A stretch of 64,000 nt of DNA from DASUWK01 sp036378435 (GCA_036378435.1 DASUWK010000049.1:5209-69208); one strand, 5' to 3'; counted from the first letter of the stretch, positions 8,463 to 16,535 are shown. The notes: a model not told the origin generated them from the sequence alone. Numbers and translations: made by a program.

Positions 8463-9227
8463 ATGGCGCTGCTCGACCGCGGCCTGCGCCGCCGTCCCCA
8501 AGGCGCGCCGCCGCCGTCAGAGCCTGCGGCCGAGCGACGCATGACGGTCGTGGAGCACCTGGAGGACCTGCGCCGGGCGCTGCTGGTCTCGCTGTCGGCG
8601 TGGGGCATCGCCTCGATCCTGACCGGCATCTTCGTCACCAGGCCGGTCATCCACTTCTTGATCGTTCGCGGCGGTGTCGACCACGCGTACTTCACGCGCC
8701 CGACCGGAGCCTTCCTGCTGGCCGTGCAGGTCGCGATCGAGCTGGGCTTCGTGGTCGCTTTTCCCGTCATCTCGCAGCAGGTGTGGTGGTTCGTCAGCCC
8801 GGGCCTCCACAAGCACGAGCGGCGGCTGGTCCTGCCGCTCTTCGTCTCGACGGTGATCTTCTTCGCGGTCGGCGTCGCGTTCGCGCTGCTGTCGTTGCCG
8901 CTCTTCATCCGGCTCCTGACGGGGTTCGCCCCGGTCGATCTGACCTACCTGCCGCTGATCGACGACTACATCGGCTTCGTCCTGCTGCTGGTCATCGGGT
9001 ATGGCCTGGTCTTCGAGCTGCCCGTCGCCATCTACGTGCTGGGGCGATTCGGGATAATCAGCTCACGCTGGCTTTACCAGCACCGGTTGGCCTGGATCAT
9101 CGGGCTCGCGGTCGCGGCCAACTTCCTGACTCCAGGCGCTGACCCGATCTCGCCACTGCTGATGTTCATTCCGCTTTACGTGTTCTGGGAGGCAAGCACC
9201 TTGCTCCTGAAGCTGAGGGGCCGCTGA
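8463..9227 (+). CDS. tatC: Twin-arginine translocase subunit TatC
   Basis: TatC is the multi-spanning receptor that recognises twin-arginine signal peptides. The protein has 254 residues. The first cytoplasmic segment contains RRMTVVEHLEDLRRALL, the hallmark region with the conserved Glu (EHLEDLR). Six hydrophobic segments follow, with VWWFVSPGLHKHERR between helices 2 and 3 and NFLTPGADPISPLLMFIPLYV near the C-terminus. An N-terminal extension rich in Arg and Pro precedes the conserved part, so a later start is possible. It ends 2 bases before rph. Confidence 0.95.
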   Translation: MALLDRGLRRRPQGAPPPSEPAAERRMTVVEHLEDLRRALLVSLSAWGIASILTGIFVTRPVIHFLIVRGGVDHAYFTRPTGAFLLAVQVAIELGFVVAFPVISQQVWWFVSPGLHKHERRLVLPLFVSTVIFFAVGVAFALLSLPLFIRLLTGFAPVDLTYLPLIDDYIGFVLLLVIGYGLVFELPVAIYVLGRFGIISSRWLYQHRLAWIIGLAVAANFLTPGADPISPLLMFIPLYVFWEASTLLLKLRGR

Positions 9228-9229
9228 CG

Positions 9230-9952
9230 ATGCCGAGACCCGATGGCCGCGTACCCGACCAGCTGCGCCCCGTGAGCATCGAGCTCGGCGTCAACCGCCA
9301 CGCCGAAGGGTCCTGCAAGATCGAGATGGGCAACACGCACGTCTGGGTCACCGCCAGCGTTGAAGACCGGGTGCCGGGTCACCGCCGCGGCACGGGCCAC
9401 GGCTGGATCACGGCCGAGTACTCGATGCTGCCGCGTGCCACACGCGACCGCAACCAGCGCGAGGCGATCCAGGGCCGGATCGGAGGGCGCACGCATGAGA
9501 TCCAGCGGCTGATCGGCCGCTCGCTCCGCGCCGGCGTGGACATGAGCCAGCTGGGCGAGCGCACGATCACGGTCGACTGCGACGTGCTCCAGGCCGACGG
9601 CGGCACGCGCACTGCGGCGATCACCGGCGGCTTCGTCGCTCTCTACACGGCGGTGAAGCGGATGCGCGAGGCGCGCATGATCTCGAACCTGCCCATCAAG
9701 CGGTACATCGCCGCGGTGAGCTGCGGCATCGTTGACGGCGAGGCGCGCCTCGACCTCGACTACGCCGAAGACTTTCTCGCCGGCACCGACCTCAACTGCG
9801 TGATGAGCGACGACGGCCGGTTGATCGAGCTGCAGGCGACGGCCGAGGGCGATCCCTACAGCCGCGAAGAGCTCGAGGCGATGCTCGAGCTGGCGAACAA
9901 GGGCATCCGCCAGCTGATGCTGGCGCAGAAAAAGGCGCTGACCGGCAGCTGA
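9230..9952 (+). CDS. rph: Ribonuclease PH
   Basis: RNase PH is a phosphate-dependent 3'-5' exoribonuclease that trims tRNA 3' ends. The protein has 240 residues. Signatures are RPVSIELGVNRHAEGS at the N-terminus, GWITAEYSMLPRATRDRN, GGRTHEIQRLIGRSLRA, ITVDCDVLQADGGTRTAAITG and DLDYAEDF. It starts with ATG 9230, 2 bases after tatC. It is followed by rdgB through a CTGA overlap; an rph-rdgB pair is a common bacterial arrangement. Confidence 0.97.
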   Translation: MPRPDGRVPDQLRPVSIELGVNRHAEGSCKIEMGNTHVWVTASVEDRVPGHRRGTGHGWITAEYSMLPRATRDRNQREAIQGRIGGRTHEIQRLIGRSLRAGVDMSQLGERTITVDCDVLQADGGTRTAAITGGFVALYTAVKRMREARMISNLPIKRYIAAVSCGIVDGEARLDLDYAEDFLAGTDLNCVMSDDGRLIELQATAEGDPYSREELEAMLELANKGIRQLMLAQKKALTGS

Positions 9953-10563
9953 CGACGGGCGCCCTGCCGCAGCTCGCGATCGCCACGGGGAACGCGGGCA
10001 AGCTTCGCGAGTACCGCGAGCTGCTCGCGCAGGTCCCGCTGGAGCTCGAGCCGTGCGCGACCGAAGTCGACGAGACGGGTTCGACGTACGAGGAGAACGC
10101 ACGCGCGAAGGCCGAGGCGGCCTGCGCAGCGACGCAGCTCTGGGCCCTGGGCGACGACTCCGGACTCGAGGTCGAGGCGCTTGGTGGCTTCCCCGGCCTG
10201 CATTCGGCGCGCTTGGCGCCAACGCAGCAGGAGCGCACCACCGAGCTGCTCCGGAGGCTGGCGGACGTCCCGCGGCCTTGGCACGCGCGCTTCGTCTGTG
10301 CGCTCGCGCTCGCACGGCCGGACGGCGAGACGACCTACCACCGCGGCGAGGCGGTGGGGGAGATCATCCCGGAGTGGCGCGGCGAGGCCGGCTTCGGCTA
10401 CGACCCCGTCTTTCTCGTCCCGGCTGTGGGGAAGACCTTCGGCGAGATGCCCTCGGCGGAGAAGCACCTCTACAGTCACCGGGCGGCTGCGGTCCGGGCC
10501 CTGGTGGCCAGCGGGGACCTCTCTAGACTTCTAGGCTCGTCGGGCGGTGGCGCAGTCCGGTAG
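9949..10563 (+). CDS. rdgB: RdgB/HAM1-type non-canonical purine NTP pyrophosphatase
   Basis: This enzyme hydrolyses ITP, dITP and XTP to monophosphates and so keeps deaminated purines out of nucleic acids. The reading frame encodes LAIATGNAGKLREYRELL, TYEENARAKAEAA, LGDDSGLEVEALGG, PGLHSARLA, GEAGFGYDPVFLVP and SHRAAAVRAL, all in family order. There is no ATG, GTG or TTG at the 5' end. The start must be CTG at 9949 (CTGA with the rph stop) or CTG at 9964, so only the C-terminal half is found by a search limited to ATG, GTG and TTG starts. The frame does not stop until 10563, inside tRNA-Pro, giving an extra Gly/Ser-rich tail. Confidence 0.9.
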   Translation: MTTGALPQLAIATGNAGKLREYRELLAQVPLELEPCATEVDETGSTYEENARAKAEAACAATQLWALGDDSGLEVEALGGFPGLHSARLAPTQQERTTELLRRLADVPRPWHARFVCALALARPDGETTYHRGEAVGEIIPEWRGEAGFGYDPVFLVPAVGKTFGEMPSAEKHLYSHRAAAVRALVASGDLSRLLGSSGGGAVR

Positions 10564-10617
10564 CGCACATGCTTTGGGAGCATGGGGCCCTGGGTTCAAA
10601 TCCCAGCCGCCCGACCA
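10541..10617 (+). tRNA. tRNA-Pro (TGG)
   Basis: The acceptor arms CGGGCGG (10541-10547) and CCGCCCG (10607-10613) pair fully, followed by A and an encoded CCA. The anticodon stem CATGC/GCATG encloses the loop TTTGGGA, giving anticodon TGG. The T arm contains GGTTCAAATCC. The first 23 bases overlap the 3' end of the rdgB reading frame on the same strand. Confidence 0.95.
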
Positions 10618-10639
10618 AATCGGCGGACGACAGCCTCGA

Positions 10640-11104
10640 CTACGACTTCAGCAGCTGCACCACCGTCGTCTCGGTGTCGGCCGGGTCTGGGGTCGGGTCT
10701 CCGTAGATCTCCCAGACGCGCCCCGCAGGCTCCCTGCCGTTGGCCTCCATCCACACCTCGATCGCTCCGTAGGCCTCGTGGAGGCTGTCGTACGGCCCGC
10801 GATAGACCGCGACGGCGGCGTCACCTGAGGGGGTTTCGGTCAGGTGCACCTCGCCGGCCGCCTCGAAAGCGCCCGTGATCTCGACGCCGAACTCGCAGCG
10901 GACTGAGCCGCCAAGCTCCTCAGCGCGCTGGTAGACGAAGACGTTGTGGCCGCCGCTCCAGAGGCCCGGGTGGCTGTGGATGAAGTCCCACACCTTGTCC
11001 AGGGCTGGGCGCCACGTCGAGCCGATCTCTTCCGCCGGGACTTCGCGCCGGACAGCGGCCAGGGTGCGCGGCTCGACGGTCTGGAGCGTGACCGAAACCG
11101 GCAT
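10640..11104 (-). CDS. GyrI-like/AraC effector-binding small-molecule binding protein
   Basis: The 154-residue protein resembles the GyrI-like (SOUL/BRE) domain used by BmrR/Rob-type effector-binding modules and by stand-alone ligand-sequestering or hydrolase proteins. Visible features are the N-terminal strand VTLQTVEPRTLAAVRREVP, the central GGHNVFVYQ, and the C-terminal AVYRGPYDSLHEAYGAIEVWMEANG, a typical last-helix segment. There is no DNA-binding domain. It begins 8 bases after the CYTH gene on the same strand, so the two are probably co-transcribed. The ligand is unknown. Confidence 0.72.
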   Translation of the reverse strand: MPVSVTLQTVEPRTLAAVRREVPAEEIGSTWRPALDKVWDFIHSHPGLWSGGHNVFVYQRAEELGGSVRCEFGVEITGAFEAAGEVHLTETPSGDAAVAVYRGPYDSLHEAYGAIEVWMEANGREPAGRVWEIYGDPTPDPADTETTVVQLLKS

Positions 11105-11112
11105 GCAGGCAG

Positions 11113-11685
11113 CTAGCGGGCCAGTTGCTCTGCGTGGGCGCGGGCGAGCTCCGAATAGCTGGACTTGAGGGCGCGATGCCGCGCCAGGCCCAGCTCCTCG
11201 GCGATCGCCTCGATCCGGTCCACGGGCCCTTCGACCTCGGAGAACCAGCCGAAGTCGAGCGTGTCGAGGGTGACGTCACAGCCGTCGAGGCGCCAGCTTT
11301 CCCGGTGCTTGTGGTAGATGACGGCGATCCGGTGCCCCAGCATCGCGAGCACGTCCCGCATCGCGCCGGCGTCGGACACGACCACCTCCGTCTCCTCGCG
11401 GATCTTGATCTTCCGCTCGTAGCGGGCCGGTCCTTTGGCGGTGAGAATGGCCTGCGGCCCGCCATCGATGATCCGCAGCCGGAGCGTGACCGGCTGCGAG
11501 CGCACCGGACGGTAGCGCACGTTCTCCTCGTCGTACATCCCGATGCGCTCGCCGCCCAGCTCGCGCAGCCGCCCACGCAGACGCGCCTGGTCGCGGGCGC
11601 CGCTCAAACGAAATTTGAGCTCTGCCTCGAGGCTGTGTGTGCGCGGTCGGTGCCCGTCCTTCACTCCAAGCTCTGATCCGAGCAT
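11113..11685 (-). CDS. CYTH-domain protein (class IV cyclase/triphosphatase-like)
   Basis: CYTH enzymes act on triphosphates (ThTP, inorganic triphosphate, or ATP to cAMP) in a beta-barrel tunnel lined by acidic and basic residues. The start motif EAELKFRLSG gives the family's ExExK. Later strands VTLRLRIIDGGPQAILTAKGP, KIKIREETEVVV and DVTLDTLDFGWFSEVEG carry the alternating charged residues expected of the tunnel. ATG at 11685 leaves a 16-base gap to the divergent dehydrogenase; a longer upstream reading would overlap that gene. The activity (cyclase or triphosphatase) cannot be decided. Confidence 0.8.
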   Translation of the reverse strand: MLGSELGVKDGHRPRTHSLEAELKFRLSGARDQARLRGRLRELGGERIGMYDEENVRYRPVRSQPVTLRLRIIDGGPQAILTAKGPARYERKIKIREETEVVVSDAGAMRDVLAMLGHRIAVIYHKHRESWRLDGCDVTLDTLDFGWFSEVEGPVDRIEAIAEELGLARHRALKSSYSELARAHAEQLAR

Positions 11686-11701
11686 AAAGTTCAGGCACCG
11701 C

Positions 11702-12862
11702 ATGGCTGAGCCTCTGCTGCGGATGACGTGGACGGATCCGATCACGGGCCGCCACGGCTACGCGGTGGTGGACACGCTTGTCGAGGGCATCGCTGCGGGT
11801 GGGACGCGCCTCCGTGCCGGTGTGACGCTGCAGGAGGTCGAGCGCCTCGCGCACGCGATGTCGCTCAAGATGGGCGCCCTCGCCATCCCGTCCGGCGGCG
11901 CCAAGTTCGGCGTCGACGCCGATCCGACCGACCCCGCCGCCGAAGGCGTGCTCGTCCGCTTCGTGCGGCACCTGAAGCCGCTGTTCGAGACCATGCTCGT
12001 CACCGGCGAGGACATGGGCACGTCGCCGGAGCTGCTGGATCGCGTCTTTCGAGCCGCCGGAGTCGACTCTTCGCTTCACGCCGGCCTCACGCGATCCGGC
12101 GATCCCGCCGCTGCGCTGGCTCGCGTGGCGGAAGGCCTCCAGGTGCGGAACGAAGGCATCCGCCTCGTCGACCTGGTGGGCGGATACGGCGTCGCCGAAG
12201 CCGTCCTGGCGGCGATCGAGGAGCTCGACCTGGGCGATCCGTCGCTGCTGCGCGCCTCGATCCAGGGCTTCGGCTCGATGGGCGGGTCAGCGGCGCGCTA
12301 CCTGGTGCGGGCCGGCGTCCGGGTCGTCGCCGTGGCTGACGCGACAGGTGTCGTCGCCAACCCCGTCGGCCTGGACGTCGAGGCGATGCTGGCGGCGCGC
12401 TCGGAGCTGGGCGACATCGATCGGTCGCGGCTGAGGGCGACCGACGATCAGCTCCCCCGCGAAGCCTGGCTCACTGTGGACGCCGACATCCTGGTGCCGG
12501 CCGCCGTCGCCGACGCGATCAATGAGGCCAACTGCGATGCGATCCGCGCCAGCCTGATCGTGGAGGCCGCCAACATCCCGACGACCGCCACCGCTGAGCG
12601 GCGGCTCGCCGATCGCGGCATCACCGTGATCCCGGACTTCGTCGCCAACTCGGGCACCAACGCCTACCTCTGGTGGCTGGTGCTGGGCAAGATCGAGCCC
12701 AACTCGGACTCGGCCTTCAACGCCATCGGCCAGACCATGCGCGACGCCGTGCCGGCTGCGCTGCGCGCCGCCATCGCCGACGGCGAGACTCCCAGGGCAG
12801 CGGCCGAACGCCAAGCCCTCCAGCGCCTCGGCGACATGGCCGCCGCCCCCGCCGCCTCCTGA
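11702..12862 (+). CDS. Glu/Leu/Phe/Val dehydrogenase family protein
   Basis: This is an amino-acid dehydrogenase that interconverts an amino acid and its 2-oxo acid with NAD(P). In the N-terminal domain, VDTLVEGIAAGGTRLRAG, AMSLKMGALAIPSGGAKFGVD (catalytic Lys in the GGAK region) and GEDMGTS are recognisable. A Rossmann domain follows (ASIQGFGSMGGSAARYLV), with the late motif IVEAANIPTT. At 386 residues it is nearer in size to leucine or valine dehydrogenases than to hexameric glutamate dehydrogenase. The late PDFVANSGTNAYLWW segment resembles glutamate-type members, so the substrate is open. ATG at 11702 starts at the 3' end of the divergent CYTH promoter region. It overlaps the next gene as CTGA. 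Confidence 0.88.
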   Translation: MAEPLLRMTWTDPITGRHGYAVVDTLVEGIAAGGTRLRAGVTLQEVERLAHAMSLKMGALAIPSGGAKFGVDADPTDPAAEGVLVRFVRHLKPLFETMLVTGEDMGTSPELLDRVFRAAGVDSSLHAGLTRSGDPAAALARVAEGLQVRNEGIRLVDLVGGYGVAEAVLAAIEELDLGDPSLLRASIQGFGSMGGSAARYLVRAGVRVVAVADATGVVANPVGLDVEAMLAARSELGDIDRSRLRATDDQLPREAWLTVDADILVPAAVADAINEANCDAIRASLIVEAANIPTTATAERRLADRGITVIPDFVANSGTNAYLWWLVLGKIEPNSDSAFNAIGQTMRDAVPAALRAAIADGETPRAAAERQALQRLGDMAAAPAAS

Positions 12863-14136
12863 ACCGCGACCGGCTGGCCGAGGCGGCGCAAGAGGTCCTG
12901 CGCGGCAACGACGCCGGCGCCTGGACCAAGCCATCCCCGACCCAGTACCCGCATCAGTGGAACTGGGACAGCGCCTTCGCGGCCCTGGGCTGGGCGACGT
13001 TCGACTGGGACAGGGCCTGTCTCGAGATCGAGTCACTGCTGGAGGCGAGGTGGCGCGACGGCATGCTTCCACACCTGCGCTACGACCCGCGCTTCGTGGC
13101 CGACTACTTCCCGGGTCCCGACTGGTGGCCCCGCGCGCCACGACACATCGAGAACGCGGGCGTCCTGACGAGCGGCATCAGCAACCCGCCCGTCCTGCCG
13201 ATCGCTGTCAGGCTGGTCGGAGAGCGGCAGGCTGACCTCGGCCGGCGACACGACCTCTGGCGGCGCTGCCTGCCGGGTTTGACGGCCTGGCTGCGGTGGT
13301 TCCTCGACTCAAGGCGCCCGCCCGGCGGTCAGCTCCCGGTGGTCGTGCATCCCTGGGAGGCGGGGTGGGATAACTCGCCCCGCTGGGATCGACTGTCCCA
13401 TGCGGGGCTGAAGCCGAGCCGGCCTTACGAGCGGCTCGACACGCGTCACGTGGCCGCCGGTGAGCGCCCCGCGGGCAAGGACTACGACAGCTACCTCGCC
13501 CTCGCCGAGCTGCTCGACGGCACGGACTATGACGCGGCCCAGTACCTGGAGCGGACCCCCTTCGCCGTCAACGACGTCGTGGTCGACGCGCTCTGGTACG
13601 GCGCGGCCCGGGACGTCAACTTCATGGCGCTCCTGGTGGGCCAGGGGCCGGCGTTCAGCGACCAGGAGCTGTCCAGCTACGCGGACGCCTTCGAAGCGGT
13701 CCACTGGAGCTCGGAGAAGGGAACGTATCTCGACTGGGACGTAGCTGCAGGGAGTCCGATCGCCGTCGAATCCGCGGCCGCCGTGGCGGCGCTGGCCGGT
13801 GGCGTGATCCCGGCGGAGCGGGCGGCGACGATATGGAGGCGCTTCGTCGACCAAGCCGTCGGCGCGCGCCTCGTCTGCACAGTGCCGCCGTCGGCGCTGG
13901 AGTTCGAACCTGCGCGCTACTGGCGCGGGCCCGTCTGGCTGAACGTGAACTGGCTCGTGATCCGCGGACTCGAGCACGCGGGGATGAATTCCGAAGCCGC
14001 CGATTTGCGCGCGCAGAGCCTGGAGCTGGTCGCCGACGGCGGCTTCCACGAGTACTTCGACGCCATCATCGGAGAGGGGAGAGGCATCGCCGGCTTCACC
14101 TGGACGGCCGCCGTGGTGCTCGACCTGCTGGGCTGA
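12859..14136 (+). CDS. (alpha/alpha)6-barrel glycoside hydrolase, MGH1/GH63-like
   Basis: The 425-residue protein resembles the mannosylglycerate hydrolase-like/GH63-type glycosidases. Supporting segments are YPHQWNWDSAFAALGWA (an aromatic/acidic motif at the start of the barrel), WRDGMLPHLRYDP, NPPVLPIAV, WDNSPRWD, and near the C-terminus YWRGPVWLNVNWLVIRGL. No signal peptide is seen, so it is probably cytoplasmic. Only CTG at 12859 is a usable start near the conserved N-terminus; ATG, GTG and TTG are absent there. It makes a CTGA overlap with the dehydrogenase. Co-expression of an amino-acid dehydrogenase and a compatible-solute-type glycosidase might point to osmolyte turnover, but that is speculation. 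Confidence 0.78.
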   Translation: MNRDRLAEAAQEVLRGNDAGAWTKPSPTQYPHQWNWDSAFAALGWATFDWDRACLEIESLLEARWRDGMLPHLRYDPRFVADYFPGPDWWPRAPRHIENAGVLTSGISNPPVLPIAVRLVGERQADLGRRHDLWRRCLPGLTAWLRWFLDSRRPPGGQLPVVVHPWEAGWDNSPRWDRLSHAGLKPSRPYERLDTRHVAAGERPAGKDYDSYLALAELLDGTDYDAAQYLERTPFAVNDVVVDALWYGAARDVNFMALLVGQGPAFSDQELSSYADAFEAVHWSSEKGTYLDWDVAAGSPIAVESAAAVAALAGGVIPAERAATIWRRFVDQAVGARLVCTVPPSALEFEPARYWRGPVWLNVNWLVIRGLEHAGMNSEAADLRAQSLELVADGGFHEYFDAIIGEGRGIAGFTWTAAVVLDLLG

Positions 14137-14168
14137 CCCGTCCGGAAAGGGAAGGCTGCTCGGAAAGG

Positions 14169-14194
14169 GGAAAGCCTGCTTGCGCAGGCTTTCC
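14169..14194 (+). terminator. Perfect 11-bp hairpin downstream of the glycosidase
   Basis: Arms 14169-14179 and 14184-14194 are exactly complementary around a TTGC loop, 32 bases after the glycosidase stop. There is no T tract after it, so it is either a weak or Rho-assisted terminator or an isolated palindromic element. The rest of 14137-14366 holds no gene; close to the next start there is a short inverted repeat (CTACCA...TGGTAG). Confidence 0.5.
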
Positions 14195-14366
14195 AGGCTG
14201 GGGTGGGGGCGTGGAGTTCGATCCTGGACGGCCCTTTCAGGCCGCACATATAGTAGCAGCAGTTGCTGATTTCCACAAGATGTCGAATGCCTGTGGATAT
14301 GCGCGCCCGGACCTGCCCGGGCTGCTACCATAAAGTCCTACATTGGTAGTAGGAGGTTTGCCGCCA

Positions 14367-14693
14367 ATGGGATTGCTGCTTCTGATCATCCTGGTCATCA
14401 TCCTAGTGGCGTTGGTTCTCGGCGGCGGGGGCTACACGTACCGCCGGTACTACGGCGCCACGCCGATGACGGGCGAAGTCGTGGAAACCGGGCCGGGCGG
14501 CGGCGGAGCCGCGGTGGCGGCACTGCTCCTGTTCATCATCGTGGTCGCCATCTTGATCTGGGCTGGTCTGGCCAACGGGTGGTTCAACGGCGGCGGCTCG
14601 ACTCACACCAACAACGGCAACGGCGGGGGCAGCGCGCCTGCGTCGAGCCCGCTTTTCTCACCACCGTCGTCCTCGCCTAAGAGCAGCCCCTAG
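14367..14693 (+). CDS. Small two-helix membrane protein with Gly/Ser-rich tail, unknown function
   Basis: I do not recognise a named family. The 108-residue protein has an N-terminal hydrophobic helix (LLLLIILVIILVALVLGGGG), a short loop with YTYRRYYGATPM, a second hydrophobic segment (VAALLLFIIVVAILIWAGLA), then a tail rich in Gly, Asn, Ser and Pro. ATG at 14367 is chosen because AGGAGG lies at 14351-14356, a strong ribosome binding site. A start 24 bases earlier is possible but would include that site. Its stop shares the tetranucleotide CTAG with the stop of the convergent SppA-like gene. It is probably a small envelope protein. Confidence 0.7.
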   Translation: MGLLLLIILVIILVALVLGGGGYTYRRYYGATPMTGEVVETGPGGGGAAVAALLLFIIVVAILIWAGLANGWFNGGGSTHTNNGNGGGSAPASSPLFSPPSSSPKSSP

Positions 14694-15466
14694 AACCTGG
14701 GCTCGCGCCCTCCGAGCTGAAGGGCTTGGTCGACGGCCTCGAGAGCCGCGGCTCGGGCGGCGCGGCCCAGCAGGACTGAGCGGAGCCCACGCCGAGGACC
14801 GATCCAGCCCCAGCGAGGAGCGACCCCGGCCAGTGCGGCCGCCCGGTTGACCGCGTCTTCGAAACCGCCGACCCGATCGGCGAGACCGAGCTCGACCGAC
14901 TGGCGGCCGCTGAACACCTCGCCCGTGGCGAGCTTGCGCAGCTTGCCGGGATCGGTGCCGCGGCCCTCCTGGATCCGCTCCAGGAACAGCGAGAAGTACT
15001 CCTGCACCATGGCCTCGTCCTTGCGCTGCTCCTCGTCGGTAGGGCGGCGCCAGAACGCGCCCATGTCCTTGAGCTTCCCGCTCTTGGTGACGTTGAAGCC
15101 CAGCCCGGCGCGGGCCAGGAGCTCTTCGGCCAGGGGCCGCACGGTTATCACTCCGATAGAGCCCACCACCGCGGCCGGCTGCACGATCAGCTCACGCGCC
15201 GCGCAGGCGATCAGGTAGCCGCCTGAAGCGCAGATGCCGCCGGTGAAGGCGACCACGGGCTTCTCGGCCGCCAGCTTGCGGAGCTCGGTGTAGATGTGGT
15301 CGCCGTCGGCCGCAGACCCGCCGCGTGACTCGATGTCCACGACCACGGCTTGCGCCCACCGGCTCCTCCGGACGCGCTGGATCAACGGGATCCAATCGGC
15401 CGGTCGTACACCGACTCCGATCGTCCCTTCCATGCGCATCGCCACCACGGGCTTCGGACCAATCAC
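14690..15466 (-). CDS. sppA: SppA-type (S49 family) signal peptide peptidase-like serine protease
   Basis: S49 peptidases cut leftover signal peptides or membrane-protein fragments with a Ser-Lys dyad. The Ser is in GGICASGGYLIA and the Lys in VTKSGKLKDMG. The oxyanion and substrate region DIESRGGSAADGD and the motif VVGSIGVI are also present. The protein has 258 residues, one S49 domain as in the short Gram-positive form. No N-terminal transmembrane helix is visible with the GTG start at 15466, which is unusual for SppA and could mean a cytoplasmic homologue. It diverges from the DNA ligase gene with only 19 bases between starts, so one of the two starts may lie further in. Confidence 0.85.
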   Translation of the reverse strand: MIGPKPVVAMRMEGTIGVGVRPADWIPLIQRVRRSRWAQAVVVDIESRGGSAADGDHIYTELRKLAAEKPVVAFTGGICASGGYLIACAARELIVQPAAVVGSIGVITVRPLAEELLARAGLGFNVTKSGKLKDMGAFWRRPTDEEQRKDEAMVQEYFSLFLERIQEGRGTDPGKLRKLATGEVFSGRQSVELGLADRVGGFEDAVNRAAALAGVAPRWGWIGPRRGLRSVLLGRAARAAALEAVDQALQLGGREPRF

Positions 15467-15485
15467 CGAACGCTATTGTGTCCCG

Positions 15486-16535
15486 GTGCCCCGGCTGCCG
15501 CTCTCACTCGAACCGATGCTGGCGCAACTGCAGCCGGGACTTCCGTCCGGCGACGGCTGGCGCTACGAGCCCAAGTGGGACGGCTTCCGCGTGCTGGCCC
15601 ATCGCGACGGCCAGCGCGTCGACCTGGTCAGCCGCGGTGGCAGGCCGATGACGCGCTACTACCCCGAGCTGATCGAACCGCTGCGCCTGGTGCCGGCGGA
15701 ATACTTCGTGATCGACGGCGAGGTCGTCATCGCCGGCTCCGACGGACTGGACTTCGACGCCTTGCTGCAGCGGATCCACCCGGCGGAGTCGCGGATCAAG
15801 ATGCTGGCGGAGAAGACGCCGGCCTGGTTCGTGGCCTTTGACCTGGTGGCCGTGGGCGACGAAGACCTCACCTCAAAACCGCTCAGCGAGCGCACTGTCC
15901 GCTTGGGCGAGCTGCTGGCCGGCTCGGACACTCCGATCTTCACCACGCCCGCGACGCAGGACCGCAAGCTGGCCGCCGAATGGTTCGACCAGTTCGAGGG
16001 CGCGGGGCTGGACGGCGTGATCGCCAAGCGGCTCGATCAGACCTATACACCTGCCAAGCGCGGCTGGGTGAAGGTCAAGCACGAGCGCACGGCAGACTGC
16101 GTCGTCATCGGCTACCGCCTCGGCAAGGACGGCAGCCTGGGCTCACTGCTGCTGGGGCTCTTCGACGACGAGGGTCGCATGCACTACGTCGGGCACACGT
16201 CGTCTTTTTCCGCGGCTGAGCGCCGCCAGTTGCTGGAACAGCTCGCGCCGATGCGCGAGGAGATCGATTGGGGGAAGACGGCGTTGCCGGAAGCCCGCAT
16301 GCCGGGCGGCCCCAGCCGCTGGTCGCGCGGCCGGGAGAGCGAGTGGGTCTCGATCAAGCCCGAGCTGGTGTGCGAGGTCAGCTACGACAAGCTGCAGAGC
16401 GGAGAGCGGTTTCGGCATGCCGCCACCTTTCGCCGCTGGCGCCCCGACAAGCCGCCCAGCGAGTGCGGCTTTGACCAGGTCTTCAAGGCCGTTCGGTTCG
16501 AGCTGAGCGACATCCTGGCGGGAGCCCGCGCCTGA
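15486..16535 (+). CDS. ATP-dependent DNA ligase (LigC/LigD ligase-domain type)
   Basis: This ligase seals DNA nicks with ATP through a lysyl-AMP intermediate. The adenylation Lys is in YEPKWDGFR (KxDG motif). The nucleotidyltransferase domain continues through YFVIDGEVVI, WFVAFDLVAVG, GVIAKRLDQTY and GWVKVKHERTADCVV. A C-terminal OB-fold (LGSLLLGLFDDEGRMHYVGHTSSF) completes it. At 349 residues it has no polymerase or nuclease module, so it is the stand-alone type. Such ligases serve base-excision or end-joining repair; no ku gene is visible. GTG at 15486 is a weak choice because the divergent sppA start is so close. Confidence 0.88.
   Translation: MPRLPLSLEPMLAQLQPGLPSGDGWRYEPKWDGFRVLAHRDGQRVDLVSRGGRPMTRYYPELIEPLRLVPAEYFVIDGEVVIAGSDGLDFDALLQRIHPAESRIKMLAEKTPAWFVAFDLVAVGDEDLTSKPLSERTVRLGELLAGSDTPIFTTPATQDRKLAAEWFDQFEGAGLDGVIAKRLDQTYTPAKRGWVKVKHERTADCVVIGYRLGKDGSLGSLLLGLFDDEGRMHYVGHTSSFSAAERRQLLEQLAPMREEIDWGKTALPEARMPGGPSRWSRGRESEWVSIKPELVCEVSYDKLQSGERFRHAATFRRWRPDKPPSECGFDQVFKAVRFELSDILAGARA

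Noticed and set aside
14210..14235. tRNA-like T-loop (GGAGTTCGATCCTGG) downstream of the glycosidase
   Set aside because: No acceptor, D or anticodon arm can be built around it.
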